Positions 14,905 to 23,380 of a stretch of DNA of 55,931 nt are shown here, piece after piece. A program made the position numbers and the translations under genes. The stretch's first letter is position 1, and each line of letters begins with the position of its first letter. Location: NCBI GenBank assembly GCA_964427535.1, contig CAYRVF010000015.1:1-55931 (forward strand), in the 5' to 3' direction. The notes under the pieces were generated by a model, which did not search any database, was not told the origin of the DNA, and worked only from the letters and a program-made list of their open reading frames with translations. This stretch comes from CAYRVF01 sp964427535 (lineage in GTDB: Bacteria; Chloroflexota; Ktedonobacteria; Ktedonobacterales; JADMIN01).

Positions 14905-16101
14905 TCACTCCAGCGTCGTAAATCCGGCGTAGCGGCCGAGCGCGGCGGGCAGCGTGACCGTGCTGTCGGCGCGCTGCCCGTTCTCCAGTAGCGCCGCGAG
15001 TGTGCGCCCGATCGCCAGCGCCGAGCCGTTGAGCGAGGAGGGGAACGTCAGCCCGCCTCCCCCAACCCGCCGCACCCGCGTCCGCAGCCGTCGCATCTGG
15101 AATGTTCCACAGTCGCTCACGGACGACACCTCGACGTAGCGGCCCTGCCCCGCCATCCACACCTCCAGATCAACCGTCCGCTGGCTGCTGAACGGCAGCT
15201 CGTCCGCCGCGAGCGCGCGTACGCGATACGGCAGCTCTAGCGCCCGCAGCACACGCTCGGCATCGGCCAGGATGCGCTCGAAGGCGGCGTCCGCATCCTC
15301 GACAGTGGCAATGCGCACCAGCTCGACCTTATCGAATTGGTGCTGCCGGAGCAGCCCGTGCGTCGTCGCGCGCGCGGAGCCCGCCTCGCGCCGAAATGCT
15401 GGCGTGCAGGCCGTGTAGGCCAGCGGCAATCGAGCCGCTTGTAACGTCTCCCCGGCGTGGAGCGCGACGAGCTGCGCCTCCGCCGTCGGGCTGAGATAGA
15501 GCTCGTCGCGCGGCACGTCGTAGAGGTCTAGCGCGTGGCGTGGCAGGTGCCCGGTGCCCTCCAATGTCGCGACGCGCAGCAGATGCGGCGGCGCAACCTC
15601 GGTGTACCCGGCCGCGACGTGCAGATCGAGCATGAGCGACGCGAGCGCGCGTGACAGCCGAGCGCCGCTGCCGAGCAGCAACGGAAACCGCGGCCCCGCC
15701 AGACGTGTCGCACGCGGCAGATCGAGTATGCCGAGCGCGGCGGCAAGGTCGTCGTGCGTGCGCGGCGCGAAGTCGAACGCGGGCGGCTCCCCCCACCAGC
15801 GCAGCTCAACATCATAGATACCCGGCTCTGGAGTGCGGTCGTCGGGCAGGTTCGGCAGTTGCAGATCCCTCTCGCGCATCGCCCGCTGGATAGCGTCGAT
15901 CCACCCGAGCGTTTCCCGTTGGCCGGCTGCTCGGCGGTCGATCTGGCGCGCCGCCTCTGCCCCCGCAGCTAGCGTTCGCCGCTCGGCGTCGAGAGCGCGC
16001 CACTCGTCCAGCATGCGCAGCGCCTCGTCGCCAGCGCGGCGGCGCATCAGGCCAGCGCGTACCCGGTCGGGAAAGTCACGGAGCAAGCGGGGACTCAGCA
16101 T
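14905..16101 (-). CDS. serS: Seryl-tRNA synthetase with shortened arm
   Basis: Class II synthetase charging tRNA-Ser. Motif 2 FRREAGSA (236-243) with GLLRQHQFDKVEL, the TAEAQL loop (206-211), VEVSSVSDCGTFQMRR (323-338) and motif 3 NGSALAIGRTLAALLENGQ (358-376) are all present. The N-terminal tRNA-binding arm (about residues 30-85) is roughly 20 to 25 residues shorter than in typical bacterial enzymes of about 425 aa, so the coiled coil that grips the long variable arm is reduced. ATG 16101 follows GGAG by seven bases. The gene lies 30 bp after the acylase gene on the same strand and 97 bp before its own substrate tRNA. No second serS is in the window, so whether it is the only one is open. 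Confidence 0.9.
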   Translation of the reverse strand: MLSPRLLRDFPDRVRAGLMRRRAGDEALRMLDEWRALDAERRTLAAGAEAARQIDRRAAGQRETLGWIDAIQRAMRERDLQLPNLPDDRTPEPGIYDVELRWWGEPPAFDFAPRTHDDLAAALGILDLPRATRLAGPRFPLLLGSGARLSRALASLMLDLHVAAGYTEVAPPHLLRVATLEGTGHLPRHALDLYDVPRDELYLSPTAEAQLVALHAGETLQAARLPLAYTACTPAFRREAGSARATTHGLLRQHQFDKVELVRIATVEDADAAFERILADAERVLRALELPYRVRALAADELPFSSQRTVDLEVWMAGQGRYVEVSSVSDCGTFQMRRLRTRVRRVGGGGLTFPSSLNGSALAIGRTLAALLENGQRADSTVTLPAALGRYAGFTTLE

Positions 16102-16131
16102 CCACGTGCTCCGACGTCACGGCACGGTGCG

Positions 16132-18687
16132 TCATGGCTGCAACAGCAGCAAGTCGGTCTGGCCACGGCTCACATCCTGTGGTGTAAAGCGCATCTGCTG
16201 ATAGCGGCCGGTGTCCCACAGAGGCAAGAGGTCCGCGTAGTGTCCCGAGAACGGCTGACCCGACTGGCCGACCGTCGTCACCCACAGCGACGCGTCGAGG
16301 TTGCCCAGGTCGATGATCTCTCGCATCGAGGAGACCGTACCCTGATCATAGCTCGCCGGATCGGCAGAAAACCCGCCGTCGCCACCGACGTTGACGGTGG
16401 TCGTATCTCCTGGCCGCGCGACCGGCGCGACGTCGAAGACGTAGTTCAGCGGCGTCACGGTCGCCAGCGGATGCTGGAAGTGCGCCGTGTGCAGCGCCCC
16501 CCACTGCCACTTGGACGAGTCATTGCCAAGCGTGCTCCGCAGAGTATGCATCGCGTCGCCCAGCGCCCTCGCGACAGCCTCGTCACGCAAAGTCGCCCCT
16601 GAGGCGAGAATGGGCCGCGACGGAGTCGCCATCTGGGCGAGCAGCACTGAGTACAGCTCGCTCGGGTCCATGTTTGAGGTATACGACGCGTAGAGATCCT
16701 TGCCAAGCACCGGCTCCAGCAGCTCGCGCAGTAACGTCCCGGCGGTCACCTCGTAGAGCGCGGCGGCGTTGCTGGTCTGGCTCATCTGGTCGTTCCAGCC
16801 CTGCAGAATGCTCGCCGCCTGTGCCGCGTCGCCTCCAGCCGCTTGCCCCGCCCGGACCCACGTAGGCACCAATCGCGACGCCGCGACCGAGTACACATCC
16901 GTCTGGATGCGCTGGAAGTCGCTCACGCTGAGGGATGGCGTCGCGCTCAGCAGATCGGCGATTCGGCGCGCGCGGTAGCCCTGGTCCCAGAAGTTCGTCA
17001 CGAAGATGGGGTAGTCGGTCGGCACGATCTGGTTGTTCGCCGTCAGGATGATGTGCGTCGGCGGATTGAAGAGCGTTGGCATCTTCGACTTCGGCACCAC
17101 GCCGGTCCATTCGTTCGCCGAGGTGCTGCCGTCGACCGGACGTATGCCGTTCGCCAGCGGACGCAACGGGATGACGCCCGACATGCGATAGCCGATATTG
17201 CCGTCGACGTCGGCATAGACGAAGTTCTGGCTGATAGAGATGTGGTCCACCGCCGATTGGAACTCGCCCCACGTGCGCGCCGAGTCGAGCTGGAGGAAGC
17301 CCTCCAGCGTGTAGCCCGGCTGGATGGCCGTCCACTGCAACGCGACCGGCGCGTAGCGTTTCAGGTCGCTCACCACGCTGTTCAGAATCGGGCCGTGCCG
17401 CGTGGACGACACACTCACCTGGAGCGACGCGCCACCGCGCACGCGAATCGTCTCGGTGCGCGTGTCCATCGATAGCCAGGCGCCGTTGTACTCGTACTGA
17501 CCGGGATGTCCGGCGGGATCCGTCTTCTCTATGAACAGGTCGGTGTTGTCAACGCCCGTCGTCGTCACGCCCCACGCGATGAAGCGGTTGTGCCCGACCA
17601 CTATGCCTGGCTCGCCAGGAAACGAGAAGCCAATCGCGTCGACCGTCCCACCCTGGAGGGCGATCTCGTACCAGATGGCAGGCATGCTGATGCCCAGGTG
17701 CGGGTCGTTGGCCAGCAGCGGCTTGCCAGTCGTCGTGCGCGTCCCGTCCACAACCCAGTTGTTGCTGCCGATGGCATCGGAGGAGGGGCCGAGGATAGCC
17801 TTGACGACCGACGCTCCCTGAAGCAGTGTGGGTGACAGTGCGGCCTCCGTGGCCCCTGGTGAAGCTGCCGGAGCCGCGGCGAGCGCTGTCGTCGAAGGCC
17901 GCGCGCCCGTGCCATCTAGCGCTGCCGGGCCACCGCTCGCGGTCAACAGCGTCGGGTCGTCTGACGGATACGCGGGAAAGAACGCCGCGGCCACTGTTGT
18001 CCCCAGCTTGGCCTCGATCAGCGCGCGGGTATACTTGTAATACCAGGTGTTGTCGAGCGAGAGCGCGACCACACGGCCATATGCCAAGCTGTCGAGCACG
18101 CTCCACGGCTGGGGCGTGATACCGAGCACGGTGAATTCGAGTGGCAGCGAGCTGCGATGCGCGGCGAGAAACGCGTTCACGCCGTCGGCATAGGCGTGAT
18201 ACTCCTCGGCGACCGCGGGGTCAAGAGTCGGCAGCTCCTTCTCGGCGGCTTGATACAATCCGAGCGTCCGCAGGAACTCGTCGGCGTGGAGCAGGCTGTT
18301 GTTGGTGCCCGCGCCGAACGTCTCGGCGAGACGTCCCTGCGCCACACGGCGGTTGAACTCCATCTGCCAGAGACGATCTTGAGCGGTCACGTAGCCCTGC
18401 GCGAACGCGAGGTCGTGGGCATCGTTCGCCGCGATGTGTGGCACGCCCCACTGATCGCGCACGACGGAGACCTGCGTGTGCAGCCCGCTCGCGGCGACCG
18501 TGCCGGTGGTCTGCGGCAGAGTGCGCTGCACGACGTAGAGTCCGGCGACGCCAGCGGCCAATCCCAACACGCAGAGCACACACACCAGCACGATCACTCC
18601 CGTCACCACGCGCCTGACCATGCGACGGCCACGAGACGGACGCGACGAGGGTTTCGCGACGGGCGCGGCGGAGCGGGCATCGCTCAT
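16132..18687 (-). CDS. Membrane-anchored penicillin-acylase-family Ntn hydrolase
   Basis: An N-terminal basic stretch and one membrane helix (about 26-53) anchor the protein; the rest would be outside. The alpha chain has VVRDQWGVPHIAA, FAQGYVTAQDRLWQMEFNRR and YADGVNAFL. Autoprocessing should expose Ser308 in IGSNNWVV, the N-terminal nucleophile of the beta chain, followed by KPLLANDPHL. Family members deacylate beta-lactams, acyl-homoserine lactones or other amides; substrate here is unknown. At 851 aa it is of usual precursor length. ATG 18687 follows AAGGGGA by eight bases. Confidence 0.9.
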   Translation of the reverse strand: MSDARSAAPVAKPSSRPSRGRRMVRRVVTGVIVLVCVLCVLGLAAGVAGLYVVQRTLPQTTGTVAASGLHTQVSVVRDQWGVPHIAANDAHDLAFAQGYVTAQDRLWQMEFNRRVAQGRLAETFGAGTNNSLLHADEFLRTLGLYQAAEKELPTLDPAVAEEYHAYADGVNAFLAAHRSSLPLEFTVLGITPQPWSVLDSLAYGRVVALSLDNTWYYKYTRALIEAKLGTTVAAAFFPAYPSDDPTLLTASGGPAALDGTGARPSTTALAAAPAASPGATEAALSPTLLQGASVVKAILGPSSDAIGSNNWVVDGTRTTTGKPLLANDPHLGISMPAIWYEIALQGGTVDAIGFSFPGEPGIVVGHNRFIAWGVTTTGVDNTDLFIEKTDPAGHPGQYEYNGAWLSMDTRTETIRVRGGASLQVSVSSTRHGPILNSVVSDLKRYAPVALQWTAIQPGYTLEGFLQLDSARTWGEFQSAVDHISISQNFVYADVDGNIGYRMSGVIPLRPLANGIRPVDGSTSANEWTGVVPKSKMPTLFNPPTHIILTANNQIVPTDYPIFVTNFWDQGYRARRIADLLSATPSLSVSDFQRIQTDVYSVAASRLVPTWVRAGQAAGGDAAQAASILQGWNDQMSQTSNAAALYEVTAGTLLRELLEPVLGKDLYASYTSNMDPSELYSVLLAQMATPSRPILASGATLRDEAVARALGDAMHTLRSTLGNDSSKWQWGALHTAHFQHPLATVTPLNYVFDVAPVARPGDTTTVNVGGDGGFSADPASYDQGTVSSMREIIDLGNLDASLWVTTVGQSGQPFSGHYADLLPLWDTGRYQQMRFTPQDVSRGQTDLLLLQP

Positions 18688-18912
18688 GAAGAAGTCCCCT
18701 TAGCTTATGGATACAGACACGAGCGCCGGAAGACACGTGGTCTCCGCCGGAGAATAGACGAAGCCAGCTTGCGGCCAGTCTACCAGTGGCGGCGTTCCGG
18801 CACAAGTGGAGCGGATTCACGCCGGTGGGCGACTGACTCGTGCTTACTATGTAGGTATCTGGGGTTGAGCCCGCGACCACGAGTGGTGGCGGGTGGAGAG
18901 CGGACAAATATC

Positions 18913-19374
18913 GTGGAAGTAGTCGTGTTCATCGGCTTGCAGGCGGCGGGGAAGTCGAGTTTTTATGCGCTGCGGTTTGCGCGTACGCACACACTCGTGA
19001 GCAAGGACCTCCTGCGTAACAACCGCCATCCCGAGCGACGGCAGCTGGCCCTCGTGCGCGAGGCGCTGGAGCGTGGCGAGTCCGTCGTCGTCGACAATAC
19101 CAATCCTCGCCGTGAGGATCGCGCCGCGCTGATCGCCCTCGCCCGCGACTACAACGCGCATATCTCCGCCTTCTACTTCCCACCGGACGTGCGCGGCAGT
19201 CTCGCGCGCGACCGTCAACGGACCGGGCACAACCGCGTCCCCGACGTCGCCATCTTCGCCACACGCAAAAAGCTCGTGCCGCCGAGCTCCGACGAGGGAT
19301 TCGAGCGAATCTATCAGGTACGGCTCCTCGACGGAGGCGTATTCGCCGTATCCGACGCCGTAGGGTCCGCATGA
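18913..19374 (+). CDS. P-loop kinase (T4 polynucleotide-kinase-like), 153 aa
   Basis: Walker A GLQAAGKSSFY near the N-terminus, SKDLLRNNRHPERR, VVVDNTNPRREDRAALI and a lid-like RDRQRTGHNRVPDVAIFATR match the kinase domain seen in T4 PNK and in predicted ATP-dependent kinases. GTG 18913 starts directly before the first beta strand; the frame is open far upstream but that part is not protein-like. The substrate (nucleic acid 5' end or small molecule) cannot be told. Divergent from the acylase gene; the 225-bp gap has no clear promoter pair. Confidence 0.78.
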   Translation: MEVVVFIGLQAAGKSSFYALRFARTHTLVSKDLLRNNRHPERRQLALVREALERGESVVVDNTNPRREDRAALIALARDYNAHISAFYFPPDVRGSLARDRQRTGHNRVPDVAIFATRKKLVPPSSDEGFERIYQVRLLDGGVFAVSDAVGSA

Positions 19375-19469
19375 GGGCCATGCTGGGTGGCTGGGATGTA
19401 CGGATACCTCACACATTCCGAGCGTCAGCAGGTGCGAGCCAGGACCGAGAGAGTGAAGGATCATTACCG

Positions 19470-19973
19470 ATGGCCACAACAGACTACCGCGAGTGTCCAG
19501 GATGTGGCGCCCGCCTGCCAGTCTCGGACGCGTTTCCCGACGCACGCTACAACGCATCTGCCGAATGTTGGCAGCTCTACGGCGAGCTGACGGCCTACAC
19601 GCTGACACGCGGGTACGACACCTTTATCCATCAATTGCTGGTAGACACCTACGGCGCCCAACATCCAGTGGAGGGCGGGCCGCCGATCGGTCTCGCGTTC
19701 GCGCTCATCGGCCTCTACCTCACATATGAGCGTGGGTATACCGGCAGGCAGGTGCAGCACATGCATATGCTGCTTGCCCAACGGTCGAAGACGTGGCCAC
19801 GGTTCACGCCTCCATCCGATCGAGGGTTGCTGACGGTCGCCGACGTGTTGCGCGCCGGCCCAGGCGAGGAACGCGACGAGTTGCTGCGTCGCTGGGGTCG
19901 CTCGGTGTGGAATGCGTGGGCGCCTGAGCACGAGCGCGTGCGCTCGTTATTCGACGGCGTCATGGGAAATTAG
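19470..19973 (+). CDS. DUF5946 family protein, 167 aa
   Basis: ECPGCGARLPVSDAFPDARYNASAECWQLYGE, then HQLLVDTYGAQHP and ALIGLYLTYERGYT, is the DUF5946 pattern: an N-terminal CxxC knuckle and a helical body with a conserved Asp/His set. Function unknown. GAAGGA precedes ATG 19470. It lies 95 bp after the kinase gene. Confidence 0.82.
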   Translation: MATTDYRECPGCGARLPVSDAFPDARYNASAECWQLYGELTAYTLTRGYDTFIHQLLVDTYGAQHPVEGGPPIGLAFALIGLYLTYERGYTGRQVQHMHMLLAQRSKTWPRFTPPSDRGLLTVADVLRAGPGEERDELLRRWGRSVWNAWAPEHERVRSLFDGVMGN

Positions 19974-20444
19974 CCAGAACCAGGTCTCGATATGTTTCCG
20001 TTAAGCGCTCGTTTGGCGTTGTCAACTTTCTCGCCACCGCGACACTGCGCATTCGCGTTGTGCTTCAGAGTGACCCCAGGTACCGCGGCCTCACGACGTG
20101 ATTCGCGATCATAGGACAGACCGCAACGCTGCCCTTTCTTGTCGCGGGTCTCGCGGTTCTCACGCGCGGCGAAGGCGGCCTCTACTGGTGGGTGCCAGGC
20201 ATTGTGTCCTCGTTCCTGGTCGCGTTCCTTGATGGATGGGTGCAACTTGTGGAGATCCAGCGGTGAGACCCTGAGGCTGATGAAGGTCAATGCATTCGCT
20301 GCAACCGCGATATATCGTATGCGTAGTGGAGATATGACATTCGGCACATCCCTTTCGCCGGATTCTGTCCTATACTCAAGAACAGAGGTCGCGCGTAGCG
20401 CGACGTATTGGAAGCTTCCTTCCGAACAGAGATTGGAGACGGGT
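19974..20444. other. Intergenic region, 471 bp
   Basis: No convincing gene. TATACT at 20371-20376 could be the -10 box of the downstream gene, but no good -35 box stands before it. No notable repeats or hairpins. Confidence 0.4.
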
Positions 20445-21083
20445 ATGAGCCAGAACAACATGCCCGCGCCTGACCCAGAAGATGAGCACAAAGACCTGAT
20501 GGCGATGATCGCCGCGGGTCGTGACCTTGGCCCCGAGATGGACAAGGCGCTGGCCGACTCCTACATGGAGCGTCACAAGAACGAGCAGAAGCACGCCGAG
20601 CCTCAAGCGCAGCCGGTGGTGCCGCAACAGCCCCAGCAGTCGTGGGGCGCCAGCCCGTGGAATCTCACGGCATTTGGCGCGCTGCCGCTGATTCTGTTCA
20701 TCATGCTTCTCGTCGTCTCAGGTGGGCACCTGTGGTGGCTGATCTTCGTCTGGCCGGCCTTTTTTGGCATGGGTTGGCGGCGATGGGGATATGGCAACCA
20801 CGGCGAACAGATCGACCCGCGAGAGCAACGTCGCATGATGCGCGATCAATACCGCCAGCAGCGCCGCATGATGCGCGACCAGTGGATCTACGGCGCGCTG
20901 CCGCCGCAGAACATCCAGCCGCCGTTCCAGCAGCCGGCGCCCACGCAGGTGCCCGTGCAGACCCCGGCACCGATCGCGCCGCCTGCTCCTGCGCCCCGCG
21001 CTCAGGCACCACAGGCCCAGTCGACACAAGCGCCGGAGCCTCCCGCCGAGCCGTCGCAGCCGCCATATAATCCGGCGGGATAG
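20445..21083 (+). CDS. Membrane protein with Gln/Pro-rich tail, 212 aa
   Basis: A charged helical N-terminus (LMAMIAAGRDLGPEMDKALADSYMERH resembles the N-terminal helix of 2TM/PspC-type proteins) is followed by two close membrane segments (AFGALPLILFIMLLVV and LWWLIFVWPAFFGMG). Then comes a duplicated EQRRMMRDQ/QQRRMMRDQ motif and a 60-residue Pro/Gln/Ala tail. ATG 20445 follows GGAG by six bases. Role unknown, perhaps envelope-associated. Confidence 0.7.
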   Translation: MSQNNMPAPDPEDEHKDLMAMIAAGRDLGPEMDKALADSYMERHKNEQKHAEPQAQPVVPQQPQQSWGASPWNLTAFGALPLILFIMLLVVSGGHLWWLIFVWPAFFGMGWRRWGYGNHGEQIDPREQRRMMRDQYRQQRRMMRDQWIYGALPPQNIQPPFQQPAPTQVPVQTPAPIAPPAPAPRAQAPQAQSTQAPEPPAEPSQPPYNPAG

Positions 21084-21084
21084 T

Positions 21085-21921
21085 GTGAGCAGAACTGCGT
21101 CGCGGCTCGCGGTGGACGACCACTTCGATCAGACTCTCGACCCCCGTTGGACACTCACCCGTCCCAACGGGGGTTCTATTCGCTGCGCCGATTCCGTTCT
21201 GCGGCTCGGGTTCGACATCGCCGTCGCGGGCCGCTACACCGACGCTCAGATCGACGACTACACGGGCAAGCGCCGTCGCGACTTTCCGTGGCGCCCCCCA
21301 CTGCGGATGATCGTCCGGGCACGTGCGTCGCATAGCTTCGCGCCGACTATCGCTCCCTCGCTCGCCACGCCCGACACGTTACGTGGCACTGCCGGATTCG
21401 GCTTCTGGAACTACCCCTTCTCGCTGTCCGGTGCGGTGCTCCGTCTGCCAGAGGCGGTCTGGTTCTTCGGCGCCTCGCCTCCCTCCAATATGGCGCTGGT
21501 ACCTGGCAGCCCAGGTTGGGGATGGAAGGCGCAGGTTGTCTCCGCGCGGCCCGGACGATTCCTCGCCAGCAGTCTCCCTACCATGGCGGCTATCGCGCGG
21601 GCGCGGCTCACCGGCGACGAGCGGCCCGCCGCACGCTGGGTCCAGCACGTCAGCGGAGCGTCCGAAGCTCCGCTCGACGCGTACGATCTGGGCGCGTGGC
21701 ACACGTACACCCTCGACTGGCTACCACACGTCGCGCACTTCGCGGTGGACGGCGCGCGCGTGCTCACAGTAGACGATCCTCCATGCGGCACGCTCGGCTT
21801 CGTCGCCTGGATCGACAATCAGTATGCCGTCGCGACGCCGCGAGGCGAGTTTGGCTTCGGCACGCTGGCGAGCGGCCCGCAATGGCTTGAGCTCGACAGC
21901 CTGAGCATCACGCCGCTCTGA
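21085..21921 (+). CDS. Concanavalin/GH16-like fold protein, 278 aa
   Basis: The order VDDHFDQTLDPRWTLTRPNG, FGFWNYPFS, WVQHVSGASEAPLDAYDLGAWHTYTLDWLP, HFAVDGARVLTVDDPP, GFVAWIDNQY is that of GH16-type jelly-roll proteins. The canonical catalytic ExDxxE of GH16 glucanases is not visible, so carbohydrate binding or another activity is as likely as hydrolysis. No signal peptide. GTG 21085 lies one base after the previous stop, so the two genes are probably co-transcribed. Confidence 0.7.
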   Translation: MSRTASRLAVDDHFDQTLDPRWTLTRPNGGSIRCADSVLRLGFDIAVAGRYTDAQIDDYTGKRRRDFPWRPPLRMIVRARASHSFAPTIAPSLATPDTLRGTAGFGFWNYPFSLSGAVLRLPEAVWFFGASPPSNMALVPGSPGWGWKAQVVSARPGRFLASSLPTMAAIARARLTGDERPAARWVQHVSGASEAPLDAYDLGAWHTYTLDWLPHVAHFAVDGARVLTVDDPPCGTLGFVAWIDNQYAVATPRGEFGFGTLASGPQWLELDSLSITPL

Positions 21922-21952
21922 CTCCGCGCCAGTTTACCGCCCGGTCGGCTGG

Positions 21953-21982
21953 TTGCGACGGCGACTGGCCGCAGTGTACAAT
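21953..21982 (+). promoter_or_regulatory. Promoter of the argJ-argD transcript
   Basis: TTGCGA (21953-21958), 18 bp, TACAAT (21977-21982). A start near 21989 would give a leader of about 130 nt before argJ. Confidence 0.6.
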
Positions 21983-22017
21983 GGTGGCGCTTATTCCACC
22001 TGAACACGCGAACGCGA

Positions 22018-22149
22018 ATGACAGACAGGCGGCTCCTCTCGTCCCCGGACCAGCGCTGGTCGGCGCTGCCTGGAGCACGAGGTCATACGCCGCCCGCTCG
22101 AAGAGGAGCCCAGTGCAGTGCCCGATTTCCCCGAGCTAATGACACGTGA
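22018..22149 (+). promoter_or_regulatory. Structured argJ leader with Arg-rich leader ORF
   Basis: GGCTCCTCT (22031-22039) is perfectly complementary to AGAGGAGCC (22102-22110), which contains the argJ ribosome site; a GACCAGCGCTGGTC palindrome sits between them. A 43-codon ORF (22018-22149) begins MTDRRLLSS and has eight Arg codons, with the pair AGG CGG exactly where the left arm starts. A ribosome stalled there would free the argJ site. Leader translation is uncertain because no ribosome site precedes 22018 and the ORF runs past the argJ start. It is not a T-box: the conserved AGGGTGG element is missing. Confidence 0.4.
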
Positions 22150-23368
22150 CCTGCCCGAAGGCATGCGGCTGATCGAAGGAGGTGTCACGGCCACTCCTGG
22201 TTTTCGCGCGGGTGCGATCTCGTGCGGCATCAAATCTGAAGCTGGCACGCCCGATCTGGCGATGCTCGTCGCCGATGTCCCGTGTGCGATGGCGGCGACG
22301 TTCACCACCAGTCGCACCGCCTCGCATACCGTCACCGTCTGCAAGGAGCATCTCGGCGCCAGCGGCTACTCGGCGCAGGCCGTGGTGATCAACAGCGGCA
22401 ACGCCAACTGCTCCAACGGCGAGCGCGGGTTGCGCGACGCCCGGCACATGACGGAGCTTGCGGCGGCCAAGTTCGGGCTGGACCCCGTGAACGTGCTCGT
22501 CTCGTCGACCGGCATCATCGGACGGCCCCTGCCGATGGACAAGGTGCAATCGGGCATCGAGCGCATCGAAGTCAGTCGCACAGGAGGACCGCTCTTTGCG
22601 ACGGGCATCATGACGACCGACACCCGCCCCAAAAGCGTCGCGGTCGAGTTCGAGGTACAGGGGAAGACGGTTCACCTGGGCGGCTCGACGAAGGGCGTCG
22701 GCATGATCTACCCGAACATGGCGACGATGCTCTGCTACCTCACGACGGATGTCGCGCTGGAGCCGGCCTTCCTGCGGACGGCGATGTTCAGCGCGGTGAA
22801 CGACTCGTTCAACATGGTCTGCGTGGACGGTGACATGTCGACCAACGACTCGGCGTTCCTCTTCAGCAGCGGGCAGGCGGGGAACACGCCGCTAGCGGAC
22901 GGCGTGCCTGGCGCGGATCGCTTCGTCGCCGCGCTCCGCTACGTGACCCGCTACCTCGGCCGCGAGATGGCACGCGATGGCGAGGGCGCGACGCGCCTGA
23001 TGACGGTCAACGTGAAGGGCGCGCCCACGGTTGAGGATGCGCGCAAGGCGGCCCGCGCCGTGACGGCCTCGCCACTGTGGCAGTGCGCGATCGCCGGGGC
23101 CGATCCCAATTGGGGGCGCATCATCGCCGCGCTCGGGGCGAGCGGTGCGAACCTCGACCACAACACGCTGGAGGTCGCACTTGGCTCCGTGGTGCTGGTG
23201 CGCGACGGCACGCCCGCGGAGTACGATCAGGCGGCGGCAAAGCAGGCTGTTTCTGGCAATGAAGTCACCGTGAACGTAGACTTGCACCAGGGCACGGCTG
23301 AGGCGACGGCGTGGGGATGCGACCTCACGCATGGGTACATCGACGAGAACACGACCTACACCCGATAG
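22118..23368 (+). CDS. argJ: Glutamate N-acetyltransferase / ornithine acetyltransferase
   Basis: Arginine biosynthesis: moves the acetyl group from N-acetylornithine to glutamate, and in some forms also uses acetyl-CoA. Seen: AATFTTSRTASHTVTV, NSGNANC (92-98), VLVSSTGIIGRPLP (126-139) and the self-cleavage site YPNMATMLCYLT where Thr203 becomes the new N-terminus of the beta chain. Length of 416 aa is normal. GTG 22118 follows GAGGAG by about nine bases. It is 12 bp from argD. Other arg genes are not in the window. Confidence 0.95.
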   Translation: MPDFPELMTRDLPEGMRLIEGGVTATPGFRAGAISCGIKSEAGTPDLAMLVADVPCAMAATFTTSRTASHTVTVCKEHLGASGYSAQAVVINSGNANCSNGERGLRDARHMTELAAAKFGLDPVNVLVSSTGIIGRPLPMDKVQSGIERIEVSRTGGPLFATGIMTTDTRPKSVAVEFEVQGKTVHLGGSTKGVGMIYPNMATMLCYLTTDVALEPAFLRTAMFSAVNDSFNMVCVDGDMSTNDSAFLFSSGQAGNTPLADGVPGADRFVAALRYVTRYLGREMARDGEGATRLMTVNVKGAPTVEDARKAARAVTASPLWQCAIAGADPNWGRIIAALGASGANLDHNTLEVALGSVVLVRDGTPAEYDQAAAKQAVSGNEVTVNVDLHQGTAEATAWGCDLTHGYIDENTTYTR

Positions 23369-23380
23369 GAGAGAGCTGGC

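Noticed and set aside
20139..20444. N-terminal extension of the 212-aa membrane protein
   Set aside because: The extension is Arg/Ser-rich and lacks a ribosome site; ATG 20445 has a good one.
21989..22117. T-box or other known riboswitch before argJ
   Set aside because: No AGGGTGG antiterminator element or specifier loop was found; only the anti-ribosome-site stem is supported.
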